This document shows, piece by piece, positions 7,449 through 14,286 of a stretch of DNA of 15,455 nt. How positions within the stretch are numbered: the first letter of the stretch is position 1; the number at the start of each line of letters is the position of its first letter. Source of the DNA: Clostridiales bacterium (GTDB lineage Bacteria; Bacillota_A; Clostridia; Peptostreptococcales; Anaerovoracaceae). The position numbers were made by a program, and so were the translations under genes. Below the pieces are notes generated by a model that saw nothing but the letters and a program-made list of their open reading frames with translations, ran no database searches and was not told the DNA's origin. The DNA lies in NCBI GenBank assembly GCA_015058265.1, contig SVCR01000013.1, forward strand, positions 1 through 15,455. The letters are read 5' to 3'.

Positions 7449-7886
7449 TCAGAAGTCCAGATCTTCGAGTTCGTTTATCCTGCGAAGATGCTTATCTCCC
7501 ATGAATTCGGTATTCAGCCATGTATCGACCATTTCAAATGCGAGTTCCTTGTCAACGACTCTCCCACCCATGCAAAGCACGTTGGCATTGTTGTGGGCTT
7601 TGGTCATTTCTGCCTGCCAAACTGACGAGACAAGTCCCGCTCTGATTCCCGGAACCTTGTTGCATGCTATGCTGATCCCGATACCGGTTCCGCATATAGC
7701 GATACCCTTTTCTGCCTCTCCCGAAGCAACAGCCTTGCCAACAGCATGTCCATATTTAGGATAATCGACAGACTCTGTGGAATAGCATCCTACGTCCATC
7801 ATCTCATATCCTTCCGCTTCCAGTTTTGCTTTGATGGCTTCTTTCAGCTCATAGCCCGCATGATCACATCCGATAACGATCTTCAT
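7449..7886 (-). CDS. rpiB: ribose-5-phosphate isomerase B
   Basis: A 145-residue RpiB (LacA/RpiB family) that interconverts ribose 5-phosphate and ribulose 5-phosphate in the cytoplasmic pentose phosphate pathway. GCDHAGYELK at residues 6-15 supplies phosphate/substrate contacts, C65 in AICGTGIG is the catalytic base, and KAHNNANVLCMGGR (96-109) is the family's second signature. Length is typical. AAGGAG lies before the ATG at 7886. It follows upp by 66 bp and is followed by a terminator. rpiB close to prfA, tsaC and upp is an old Bacillota gene order. Allose 6-phosphate isomerase activity is a known side reaction of the family. Confidence 0.95.
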   Translation of the reverse strand: MKIVIGCDHAGYELKEAIKAKLEAEGYEMMDVGCYSTESVDYPKYGHAVGKAVASGEAEKGIAICGTGIGISIACNKVPGIRAGLVSSVWQAEMTKAHNNANVLCMGGRVVDKELAFEMVDTWLNTEFMGDKHLRRINELEDLDF

Positions 7887-7952
7887 ATTCCTATTCTCCT
7901 TACTATTCTGCTTAGTGCGCTCTTTCTACGCGATCGGTTTTCGTTCTCCGGA

Positions 7953-8582
7953 TTACTTGGTTCCGAAGATCCTGTCGCCTGCGTCTCCGAGACCAGGTAC
8001 GATGTATGCGTTCTCGTTGAGCTTCTCGTCCTTAGCAGCTATGAAGATATCTACATCAGGATGTGCCTGCTGAAGAGCCTCGATGCCTTCCGGTGCAGCG
8101 ATGAGGAACATGAGACTGATTTCCTTAGCGCCTCTCTTCTTGACGAAGTCAACAGCTGCGATTGCGCTGCCGCCTGTAGCGAGCATCGGGTCTACGATGA
8201 TGACTTTTCTCTTATCTATATCCTCAGGAAGCTTGCAGTAATATTCTACCGGCTCATGGGTCTCAGGGTCTCTGTAAAGACCAACGTGTCCTACCTTAGC
8301 ATTAGGAATGATCTCGAGCATGCCGTCAACGAAGCCGAGTCCTGCTCTCAGGATAGGAACGATAGCGACATCGAGTCCTTTCAGCATTTTTACGGTAGTT
8401 TCGCAGATAGGTGTCTCGATCTCAACTTCCTGAGTCGGAAGATCTCTGGTAACCTCAAATGCCATGAGCATCGCGACCTCTCTCGCCAGGTCTCTGAATT
8501 CCTTGCTCGGAGTATTCTTGTCTCTCATGATCGAGACCTTGTGCTGGATCAGCGGATGATCAAATACCATTAGTTTAGCCAT
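7953..8582 (-). CDS. upp: uracil phosphoribosyltransferase
   Basis: A 209-residue Upp, which makes UMP from uracil and PRPP in pyrimidine salvage. The PRPP-binding loop [11 protein letters not shown] is at about residues 130-140 and the uracil-binding segment [12 protein letters not shown] at 193-204. The N-terminus, with DHPLIQHK, and the length match the family. TGGAGG lies about five bases before the ATG at 8582. The gene sits 57 bp after tsaC, where a weak promoter-like sequence is present, and 66 bp before rpiB, so it may be transcribed with prfA-tsaC and also from its own start. Confidence 0.97.
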   Translation of the reverse strand: MAKLMVFDHPLIQHKVSIMRDKNTPSKEFRDLAREVAMLMAFEVTRDLPTQEVEIETPICETTVKMLKGLDVAIVPILRAGLGFVDGMLEIIPNAKVGHVGLYRDPETHEPVEYYCKLPEDIDKRKVIIVDPMLATGGSAIAAVDFVKKRGAKEISLMFLIAAPEGIEALQQAHPDVDIFIAAKDEKLNENAYIVPGLGDAGDRIFGTK

Positions 8583-8605
8583 AATTACCTCCAGAAAATA
8601 TAATT

Positions 8606-8634
8606 ATATTAGGATTTCTATAATATTTTTACAA
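8606..8634 (-). promoter_or_regulatory. possible promoter upstream of upp
   Basis: On the minus strand TTGTAA (8634-8629) and TAATAT (8611-8606) are 17 bp apart in a very AT-rich 57-bp gap; a TATAAT overlaps at 8608-8603 with a longer, 20-bp spacer. AT-richness makes chance matches likely, so this is tentative. Confidence 0.35.
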
Positions 8635-8639
8635 AAATG

Positions 8640-9698
8640 CTACTCTACGACCTCATACCCTGCGCTTTTCAGCATGCGATTCATCACGCTGAATCCGAAT
8701 CCGGATTCCTCAAGAGTCCTTATCAGGACGACATCATATCCCTGCCTGTCCAGCTCGCGGAGATCTGCGAATAACTTATATGCTGCTTTGCGCGGATCAT
8801 CCCCGTAATCAAGTGCAGACGGCCTGAATCCCTGCTGCACCGCGCCCAGACCGATGGTGGTCGCTTTGGCTCTGAATTCCCCCTCATTTCCGTTTATCAG
8901 GATGACTCTTGCTTTAGGTGAATAATGACGATACTTCATTCCGGGAGATCTCGGCTTGAATCCGTCGTCTTCACCTCTGTCCGGATCCTGCTCGTGTGCC
9001 GCAGTCTCCTGAGGATCTGCTAATGACGACGGCTTTTCGAATAATGATTTATCGTATTCAACCTCTTTTCCTATTACGGAAGTCAGCCATTCTTTAGTGA
9101 TTATTCCCGGTCTCAGTATCACCGGTACTTCTCCTGTGAGATCGAGTACAGTTGACTCTATCCCGACATCACATTGCTCGCCCATTATTACAGCATCGAT
9201 CCTGCCGTCCATATCCTCGAGCACATCCCCGGCGGTTGTCGGACTCGGTCTTCCGGATATATTTGCACTTGGCGCTGCTATCGGCCGATCTGCCGCGGCT
9301 ATCAGCCTTCTTGCTGTCTCATTGGACGGCATCCTGATGGCTACTGTGTCCAGACCGCCTGTCGTGACATCCGGAACGAGATCTGACTTAGGAAATACCA
9401 GAGTCAGAGGCCCAGGCCAGAATTTTCCTATCACTTTGAGTGCATCGATAGAAACAGAGGCTCTTCCTCCGCGGATCAATGGCTCGAGCTCTCTGGCGTC
9501 TGCGATGTGGACGATCATAGGATTGTCGGAAGGCCTTCCCTTTGCCGTATACACGGATCTTACAGCATCCGGATCAAGCGCATTTGCCCCCAATCCGTAC
9601 ACAGTCTCTGTCGGAAAAGCAACCAGACCACCCTCTCGTATTATCTTGCCGGCAGTGAGCATATCTTCAAGTGAAGTCGATAATTTCTTAGTCTCCAT
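8640..9698 (-). CDS. tsaC: L-threonylcarbamoyladenylate synthase (Sua5/TsaC type)
   Basis: A 352-residue Sua5-type enzyme that forms threonylcarbamoyl-AMP from threonine, bicarbonate and ATP, the first step of the tRNA t6A37 modification. The YrdC domain spans about residues 10-210, with PTETVYGLGANA, KGRPSDNP (53-60) and PSANISGRPSPT visible. The C-terminal Sua5 domain starts with the conserved linker SPGMKYRHYSP (251-261). A hydrophilic, acidic stretch at 217-249 precedes that linker and appears longer than usual. Its ATG is one base after the prfA stop codon, so translation is probably coupled. In Bacillus the orthologue ywlC also lies downstream of prfA. Confidence 0.95.
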   Translation of the reverse strand: METKKLSTSLEDMLTAGKIIREGGLVAFPTETVYGLGANALDPDAVRSVYTAKGRPSDNPMIVHIADARELEPLIRGGRASVSIDALKVIGKFWPGPLTLVFPKSDLVPDVTTGGLDTVAIRMPSNETARRLIAAADRPIAAPSANISGRPSPTTAGDVLEDMDGRIDAVIMGEQCDVGIESTVLDLTGEVPVILRPGIITKEWLTSVIGKEVEYDKSLFEKPSSLADPQETAAHEQDPDRGEDDGFKPRSPGMKYRHYSPKARVILINGNEGEFRAKATTIGLGAVQQGFRPSALDYGDDPRKAAYKLFADLRELDRQGYDVVLIRTLEESGFGFSVMNRMLKSAGYEVVE

Positions 9699-9699
9699 T

Positions 9700-10767
9700 C
9701 TATCCGAAGTCCCTCATTTTTTCGGCTTGATCAGCTGCTATCAGTCCATCGACAGCCTCATCGATATCTCCGTCAAGGAACTGCTCCAGCTTGTACAGCG
9801 TAAGATTGATCCTGTGGTCAGTAATTCTGCCCTGTGGGAAATTGTAAGTTCTGATTCTCTCGGAGCGGTCTCCGGATCCTACCTGACTCTTACGGTCAGC
9901 AGAGATCTTATCGTTCTGCTCCTGGACCATCTTGTCATAGAGCCTTGCCTTGAGAACTCTCATTGCTTTTTCCCTGTTCTGGATCTGAGACTTTTCATCC
10001 TGGCAGGTTACGACAATACCGGTCGGAATATGAGTCATACGTACAGCCGAGTCAGTAGTATTGACGCACTGTCCTCCGTTTCCGGATGCCCTGTAAACAT
10101 CTACCTTGACATCATTAGGATTGATCTCGACTTCTACATCATCGACTTCCGGAAGAACGGCAACTGTTGCTGCAGAAGTATGGATACGTCCCGAAGACTC
10201 TGTCTCAGGAACTCTCTGTACTCTGTGTACTCCGGATTCAAACTTGAGTCTGGAGTAAGCTCCCTTACCCTTGATCATTACGACGGCTTCCTTGATACCG
10301 CCGATCCCGGTGTCACTGATCTCGATGATCTCAGCCTTCCATCTGCGGCGTTCAGCATATCTCAGATACATTCTCAGAAGATCATTTCCGAACAAAGCGG
10401 CTTCTTCTCCGCCGGTTCCCGCTCTGATCTCCAGGATGACATTCTTATCGTCGTTAGGGTCTTTAGGAAGAAGCAGGACTTTGAGTTCTTCCTGAGCTTT
10501 TTCCATATTCTCCTCGAGCTCCTTTGCCTCTTCTTTGGCGAGCTCTCTCATCTCTTCGTCATCCTCAAGATCTATGATCTCTCTGGCATCTGCAAGATCA
10601 CTCTGCATCTTGCGATATGATTCATATGACTTTACGATAGGTTCGATCTCTGCCATTTCCTTCATGTACTTCTGCCAGTTCTTCTGGTCAGAAATAACAG
10701 CAGGATCTGCGACCTTCTCGCTTAGTTCCTGGTATTTTTCTGTAATAAAGTCCAGTTTATCAAACAT
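9700..10767 (-). CDS. prfA: peptide chain release factor 1
   Basis: A 355-residue RF1 that ends translation at UAA and UAG codons. The GGQ motif that triggers peptide release is at residues 231-233 ([16 protein letters not shown]), and the stop-codon-reading PxT motif appears as PET at 187-189, so it is RF1 rather than RF2 (SPF). The N-terminal coiled-coil region (about 1-100) is highly charged, as expected. The start at 10767 has GAGGGG about 9-10 bases upstream. tsaC follows after one base. The usual partner prmC, the methyltransferase acting on the GGQ glutamine, is not next to it here. An extended -10 promoter lies about 60 bp upstream. Confidence 0.97.
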   Translation of the reverse strand: MFDKLDFITEKYQELSEKVADPAVISDQKNWQKYMKEMAEIEPIVKSYESYRKMQSDLADAREIIDLEDDEEMRELAKEEAKELEENMEKAQEELKVLLLPKDPNDDKNVILEIRAGTGGEEAALFGNDLLRMYLRYAERRRWKAEIIEISDTGIGGIKEAVVMIKGKGAYSRLKFESGVHRVQRVPETESSGRIHTSAATVAVLPEVDDVEVEINPNDVKVDVYRASGNGGQCVNTTDSAVRMTHIPTGIVVTCQDEKSQIQNREKAMRVLKARLYDKMVQEQNDKISADRKSQVGSGDRSERIRTYNFPQGRITDHRINLTLYKLEQFLDGDIDEAVDGLIAADQAEKMRDFG

Positions 10768-10820
10768 TGGATAGATTTCCCCTCATATTGATATTTGCTG
10801 TGGCCGATTTTAGCCGATTA

Positions 10821-10829
10821 ATTATATCA
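10821..10829 (-). promoter_or_regulatory. extended -10 promoter for prfA operon
   Basis: Minus-strand TGATATAAT (10829-10821) is a perfect TATAAT with the TG extension. No good -35 lies 17 bp upstream (CTGAAA), which is acceptable for extended -10 promoters. It lies between the MocR-gene terminator region and prfA, giving a leader of about 45 nt. Confidence 0.55.
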
Positions 10830-10882
10830 GAAAACTCAATTCATTTCAGCACAGTATACATAAGAATCAAAGTCTCCCTAAG

Positions 10883-10908
10883 AAAAAAGCGGTTGAAGCC
10901 GCTTTTTT
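10883..10908. terminator. bidirectional intrinsic terminator after the MocR-type gene
   Basis: AAAAAAGCGG (10883-10892) pairs perfectly with CCGCTTTTTT (10899-10908) around a six-base loop, giving T-runs on both strands. It lies 18 bp past the stop codon of the minus-strand MocR-type gene, which separates it from prfA transcription. Confidence 0.88.
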
Positions 10909-10925
10909 CAATGATCTTGACCTGT

Positions 10926-12662
10926 TTATTTTGAGTCCGGACAGTATTCCGGAACAAGGTGCATGGATATATATCCTGATGCGTCTGCCTCTATCATAAT
11001 AACATGGTCTGTAACTCCGCTTTCATCTCTGAGTTCATTTATTCTGTTTCGGAGTTCTTCTTCGCTGAACGGTATCTGTACTCCTATTGCAGTCAGAGCC
11101 TCAGATAGCCTGTCATAGTGATCGGAGAGCAACTCCGCTTCTCCTCCTGACAGCAGGATCTCCTCACGTACTGAAGCTTCTTCCACGCATCCCGGACGAA
11201 CGATATCCACGAACCCTCTTATCATGCTGCTTACAGCTTCCTTTATCTTATCGAACGGGATCTGGCTGTAGTACAGCGACAGGTATATCTTAGCGCCGTA
11301 GTCAAGCTGCTCTATATCTCTTACTTTGATCCCGTTGGCCTCTGCACACTGTATGAACTGCGCAGCCATTTTGCCGCGGATCTCCTCTGTTTTCGCGCCG
11401 CCATCCTTGCAATTGCTTAGCTCCCTGTAATAAACATCGCACTTCATGATCAGGTTTATACCTGACTGCGTGTTCTCAGCAGTGAGGAAATGACCTCGCT
11501 CCCCATACTGCTTGATTATATCAAGCGTCTCCTTGAGCTTGCGTGAATACAGCTTCTTGATCCTTCTCAGATTTACATGATAGTAACCGCTTTCCATAAA
11601 ACGGGCAAGCGTAAGCTGTTCTGTCTTGGAACAGCTCTGATCATAGTTGACCTTGATACCTTCGTAGATTTTGATCATCTCCGGAGGCAGTACCATATAG
11701 CTTATGCGCACAGACGGAAAAAGCGTAGATGTGAAGGATCCGATATATATGACCCTGCCGTTATCATCAAGTCCCTGCAGAGCAGGCACAGGCATTCCGG
11801 TATATCTCAGCTCACTGTTGTAATCGTCTTCGATTATTATACTGTCATTGGCATCAGCCCAATTGAGCAGCTCCCGCCGACGTGCTATCGGCATGAGAGC
11901 TCCTGTAGGGAATTGATTCTGCGGGCAGACATATACTGCAGTTCGAATATTCACCGGCAGCTTCTCTATCTGTATCCCATTATCTACTACAGGAATGTGG
12001 CTCATGCTGAAGCCCCAGTCTCTGAATATATTACGGACAGGAGTATAACCGGGATCTTCTACAGATACATGAACGATATCCATAAGCCTGAGGATCCTTG
12101 CCAGATATCCTGTCAGGATCTGAGTACCTGCACTTATTACGATCTGATCCTCATTGCAGATCACGCCCCTTGACTTATATAAATAAGAAGCGATCTGGCT
12201 GCGCAGATATGGCTCTCCCTGTTTATCCGCATCAGTGAGCAGAAGCTCCGGCGTATCATTCAGAACAGTTGCCATGCATTTCTTCCATTTGACAAAGTCA
12301 AAGGATTCCGGATCATGCAGAATAGTGGACTCTCTGGCTCTGATCATAGCTTTCTCTTCGAATCTTTCCGAGAACTCCTCTTCAGTATTGCCGGAGGTGC
12401 TCCCCGAACCGTTTCCCTCTGCACCTTGTGCCGCATAGAATCCGGATTGCGGTTTGCTGATAAGATATCCCTCTGTGATCAGCTGATCATATGCGATTTT
12501 GACAGTGGTAACACTGACCCCGAGATTACCTGCCAGACTCCTGAGCGATGGCAGTCTCTCTCCGGTCTTTATTCTTCCCTCTGAGATCTCTCTCTTGAGA
12601 TAATCATAAAGCTGTACATACAAGCTTCGTGATGATTTGTTTTCAAATTCAATTGATATCAT
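10926..12662 (-). CDS. MocR/GabR-type regulator lacking the PLP-binding lysine
   Basis: A 578-residue fusion of a GntR winged helix (about 1-75, with SLRSLAGNLGVSVTTVKIAYDQL) to a fold-type I aminotransferase-like domain (about 110-490), the MocR/PdxR/GabR layout. Conserved parts of the cofactor pocket are present: DPGYTPVR near 203, the Asp/Tyr of EDDYNSELRY (278-287) and R319. The lysine that forms the Schiff base with PLP, normally in GTFSK or SFSK, is replaced: the sequence reads GSFTSTLFPS, putting serine at 312 (codon TCT). The last 85 or so residues (from about 495) go beyond the usual MocR end. It has its own promoter and terminator, between rpmE and prfA. No divergent partner gene marks a target. 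PLP may be bound non-covalently or not at all. Confidence 0.88.
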   Translation of the reverse strand: MISIEFENKSSRSLYVQLYDYLKREISEGRIKTGERLPSLRSLAGNLGVSVTTVKIAYDQLITEGYLISKPQSGFYAAQGAEGNGSGSTSGNTEEEFSERFEEKAMIRARESTILHDPESFDFVKWKKCMATVLNDTPELLLTDADKQGEPYLRSQIASYLYKSRGVICNEDQIVISAGTQILTGYLARILRLMDIVHVSVEDPGYTPVRNIFRDWGFSMSHIPVVDNGIQIEKLPVNIRTAVYVCPQNQFPTGALMPIARRRELLNWADANDSIIIEDDYNSELRYTGMPVPALQGLDDNGRVIYIGSFTSTLFPSVRISYMVLPPEMIKIYEGIKVNYDQSCSKTEQLTLARFMESGYYHVNLRRIKKLYSRKLKETLDIIKQYGERGHFLTAENTQSGINLIMKCDVYYRELSNCKDGGAKTEEIRGKMAAQFIQCAEANGIKVRDIEQLDYGAKIYLSLYYSQIPFDKIKEAVSSMIRGFVDIVRPGCVEEASVREEILLSGGEAELLSDHYDRLSEALTAIGVQIPFSEEELRNRINELRDESGVTDHVIMIEADASGYISMHLVPEYCPDSK

Positions 12663-12741
12663 TCCAGTTGCCCCCCGACGTCCTGAACTGTATTCTAAAT
12701 TACCAATGATAAGCAGTTTGTTCCTATAATAATTTGGAGAT

Positions 12742-12771
12742 ATTATATTTCACTTGCTTGCCCTAAATCAA
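12742..12771 (-). promoter_or_regulatory. promoter of the MocR-type gene
   Basis: Minus-strand TTGATT (12771-12766) and a perfect TATAAT (12747-12742) are 18 bp apart. They lie between the rpmE terminator and the MocR-type start codon, giving a leader of about 70 nt. No clear tandem operator repeat of the kind used by GabR was found around it. Confidence 0.65.
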
Positions 12772-12810
12772 CAAAATTTAAGGTTAATGCATTATGAGAA
12801 ATTTTTGCAA

Positions 12811-12837
12811 CAGAAAACCGGAGCCTCTGCTCCGGTT
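12811..12837 (-). terminator. intrinsic terminator after rpmE
   Basis: On the minus strand AACCGGAG (12837-12830) and CTCCGGTT (12823-12816) form a perfect 8-bp stem with a six-base loop, continuing into TTTTCTG. It starts 15 bp after the rpmE stop codon. Confidence 0.85.
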
Positions 12838-12852
12838 CCGGATTGTCTTTGA

Positions 12853-13050
12853 TTACAGGTTGTACTTGTTCTTGAACTTCTCAACACGGCCGCCTCTGTT
12901 AGCAAACTTCTGCTGGCCTGTAAAGAATGGGTGGCATTCTGAGCAGATGTCTACTCTCATCTCGTCCTTGTTGGAGAGAGTCATGAATGTATTCCCACAT
13001 GCGCAAGTAACTTTACATTCCTTATAATCAGGATGGATTCCTTCCTTCAT
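12853..13050 (-). CDS. rpmE: 50S ribosomal protein L31 (zinc-binding type)
   Basis: A 65-residue L31, part of the central protuberance of the large ribosomal subunit. It is the zinc-binding (C+) form: C16 and C18 in VTCACGN and C36 and C39 in [14 protein letters not shown] provide the metal site. The end RVEKFKNKY is typical. AGAGG lies about eight bases before the ATG at 13050. It is flanked by its own terminator and an upstream promoter with a long leader. In Bacillus rpmE is also found close to prfA. C+ type L31 is commonly replaced by a zinc-free paralogue under zinc shortage; no such paralogue lies in this window. Confidence 0.97.
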   Translation of the reverse strand: MKEGIHPDYKECKVTCACGNTFMTLSNKDEMRVDICSECHPFFTGQQKFANRGGRVEKFKNKYNL

Positions 13051-13186
13051 GTTGGTACCTCTTTCTGTAATTATTTGTCATAAAAGCTTACCTTATGACA
13101 TATATGAAACGTTCCATGCTGTCTGTCCCATGCCATGCTGGTATGCCCAAGTCACCGCTGGTAGGTCCTTACGATCCTGCGACAGC
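13051..13186 (-). promoter_or_regulatory. leader region of rpmE, possibly structured
   Basis: About 135 nt separate the predicted transcript start (near 13186) from the rpmE start codon, long for a ribosomal protein gene without regulation. GCTGTC at 13186-13181 can pair with GACAGC at 13123-13118, closing a domain of about 69 nt. Closer to the gene a perfect 7-bp hairpin (GTCATAA/TTATGAC, 13099-13077) ends about 17 nt before the Shine-Dalgarno sequence. L31 leaders that regulate their own gene are known in Bacillota; membership of such a class here is a guess. Confidence 0.4.
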
Positions 13187-13192
13187 TTGATG

Positions 13193-13221
13193 AGTATATC
13201 ACCGCATGCAAGTGATTGCAA
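13193..13221 (-). promoter_or_regulatory. sigma-A promoter of rpmE
   Basis: Minus-strand TTGCAA (13221-13216) and TATACT (13198-13193) have an exact 17-bp spacer. The -35 begins 15 bp after the stop codon of the acetyl-CoA-synthase-like gene. This makes rpmE independent of the redox cassette before it. Confidence 0.6.
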
Positions 13222-13235
13222 GGGATTTTGATAAT

Positions 13236-13973
13236 TTATCTGTTGAATTCCTTCTTCTCTTTGCCAAAGTGCAGTTCTTTGAGTCCCTCTACTTCATCGC
13301 AGATCTCCCTCAGGCTGCAGCTGTGACAGTCTGTCGCCATTCCTTCGAGGATCTTGGAAAGCGTCAGTGTTATATCTCTTGTCTTCTTCGCGTCTGCTCT
13401 CATCCCCGCATAGTCGGCATCCTCAGCAGTCACGAATATCAGCTTCACTGCCAGTATGTCAGGATTCTTCTTATATTGAGCAATGTAAGAATTCCCTACC
13501 TGCTCGAAGGTGATACCCTTCTTTACTGCTTCCTTGGACACTCTTACCTGCTCACGGAAGCTGTCTGAAGATGATCTGATCATATATCCCTTAGGATAAA
13601 CATGATATTTGACAAAGTCGATGTCCTGGATCGCTCTGAACAGAGGCTCAGTATCCTCTTCTCCTTCGCCCTTAAGGTCTCTTACCTTGATGATAGCTAT
13701 CCTGGCAAAAGGAACACTGCCTCTTATCTGATTCAGATCCTTTCCATATACCAGGATCTCATCCTTGTCTGCATAATCACCCGAAGAAACGCAGGCATAA
13801 TTGACAGCGGGTTTATTATCTCCGCCGAGCTCATATGCAGATTCCTTCATCATGACTAACTGATTGCCGCCAACATCTTCCCATGTCCTTCCGGGATCAT
13901 AATCATATTTCTTCGGAACGGTATCTCCGAGAAGTCCTGCTGTTTTTTCAATTATTGTATTGTATAATTCCAT
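13236..13973 (-). CDS. free-standing acetyl-CoA-synthase middle-domain-like protein (CdhC/AcsB-related)
   Basis: A 245-residue protein whose residues about 45-200 follow the middle domain of CO dehydrogenase/acetyl-CoA synthase (AcsB/CdhC). Shared features include the ELGG start, the strand IAIIKVRDL aligned to GIVVDIYGR, the segment VRVSKEAVKKG.TFEQVG (ACS: VRISKEAFAKGARLKHLG), and the following LIFVTAED strand. It ends with C216, C219 and C225 (CxxCx5C), where ACS has the first cysteines of its A-cluster (CxxCx8Cx9C). The N-terminal CODH-contacting domain and the rest of the catalytic domain are absent, and no fourth nearby cysteine exists, so acetyl-CoA synthesis is not expected. It lies 108 bp after a CPVC small protein and downstream of a dehydratase activator. 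Role unknown. The homology is read by eye from remembered ACS sequence. Confidence 0.7.
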   Translation of the reverse strand: MELYNTIIEKTAGLLGDTVPKKYDYDPGRTWEDVGGNQLVMMKESAYELGGDNKPAVNYACVSSGDYADKDEILVYGKDLNQIRGSVPFARIAIIKVRDLKGEGEEDTEPLFRAIQDIDFVKYHVYPKGYMIRSSSDSFREQVRVSKEAVKKGITFEQVGNSYIAQYKKNPDILAVKLIFVTAEDADYAGMRADAKKTRDITLTLSKILEGMATDCHSCSLREICDEVEGLKELHFGKEKKEFNR

Positions 13974-14031
13974 CTTTATATCCGATCAGAGAATCAGTCC
14001 CTGCTATGTTTAAGCAGCAAATACTCGAAGT

Positions 14032-14061
14032 GGCGCAGAGCAATATATTATGCCCTGCGCC
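14032..14061. other. GC-rich hairpin between two cassette genes
   Basis: GGCGCAG-A-GCA (14032-14042) pairs with TGC-C-CTGCGCC (14051-14061), with one mismatch and an eight-base AT loop. No T-run follows on either strand, so it is not a standard terminator. It lies in the 108-bp gap before the acetyl-CoA-synthase-like gene and might stabilise the upstream mRNA or weaken downstream expression. Confidence 0.45.
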
Positions 14062-14081
14062 GCCCCCCTATTTCAGTTTAC

Positions 14082-14264
14082 CTAGAATTTAATGTCTGCC
14101 GGTTTGCGGTCGAATATCTCATTTACTCTGGAATAAGCCCATGCGAGCAGCTTCTGATCGAGATTGAGCATATAGACCGTAAACAGGGTGCCTGTTGCTA
14201 TGCAGCCGACCTTGACAGTAGTCTTCACTACCTTGCAAACAGGACAATTCTTCTTGCCTGCCAT
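14082..14264 (-). CDS. 60-residue CPVC small membrane-type protein
   Basis: A small protein I do not recognise. It begins MAGKKNCPVCKVV, with a CPVC pair at residues 7-10 followed by a lysine-rich stretch, then a hydrophobic segment (about 17-34) containing C21, then an amphipathic tail ending in charged residues. This suggests a single membrane-associated helix with a cytoplasmic cysteine pair, possibly metal- or cluster-binding or redox-active. A clear AAGGAG precedes the ATG at 14264, and the start is 22 bp after the activator stop, so the gene is very likely real and co-transcribed with the activator. The next gene is the acetyl-CoA-synthase-like one. Confidence 0.75.
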   Translation of the reverse strand: MAGKKNCPVCKVVKTTVKVGCIATGTLFTVYMLNLDQKLLAWAYSRVNEIFDRKPADIKF

Positions 14265-14286
14265 AATGATCTCCTTCTTTCAGTTA

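Noticed and set aside
10160..10210. PET instead of PAT in the stop-codon-reading tripeptide of release factor 1, and GNGGQC around the GGQ.
   Set aside because: PET and varied residues next to GGQ are common in RF1 of Bacillota; nothing suggests altered stop-codon reading.
9097..10620. A 507-codon open frame on the plus strand, antisense to tsaC and prfA.
   Set aside because: It lies wholly opposite two clear genes, has no recognisable motif, and such long antisense frames come from the codon bias of the real strand.
13093..13221. A 42-codon minus-strand open frame starting with TTG, in the gap between the ACS-like gene and rpmE.
   Set aside because: Its TTG is the -35 box of the rpmE promoter, it has no ribosome binding site, and I recognise no family. 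A leader RNA explains the stretch better. A leader peptide or gene remnant is not excluded.
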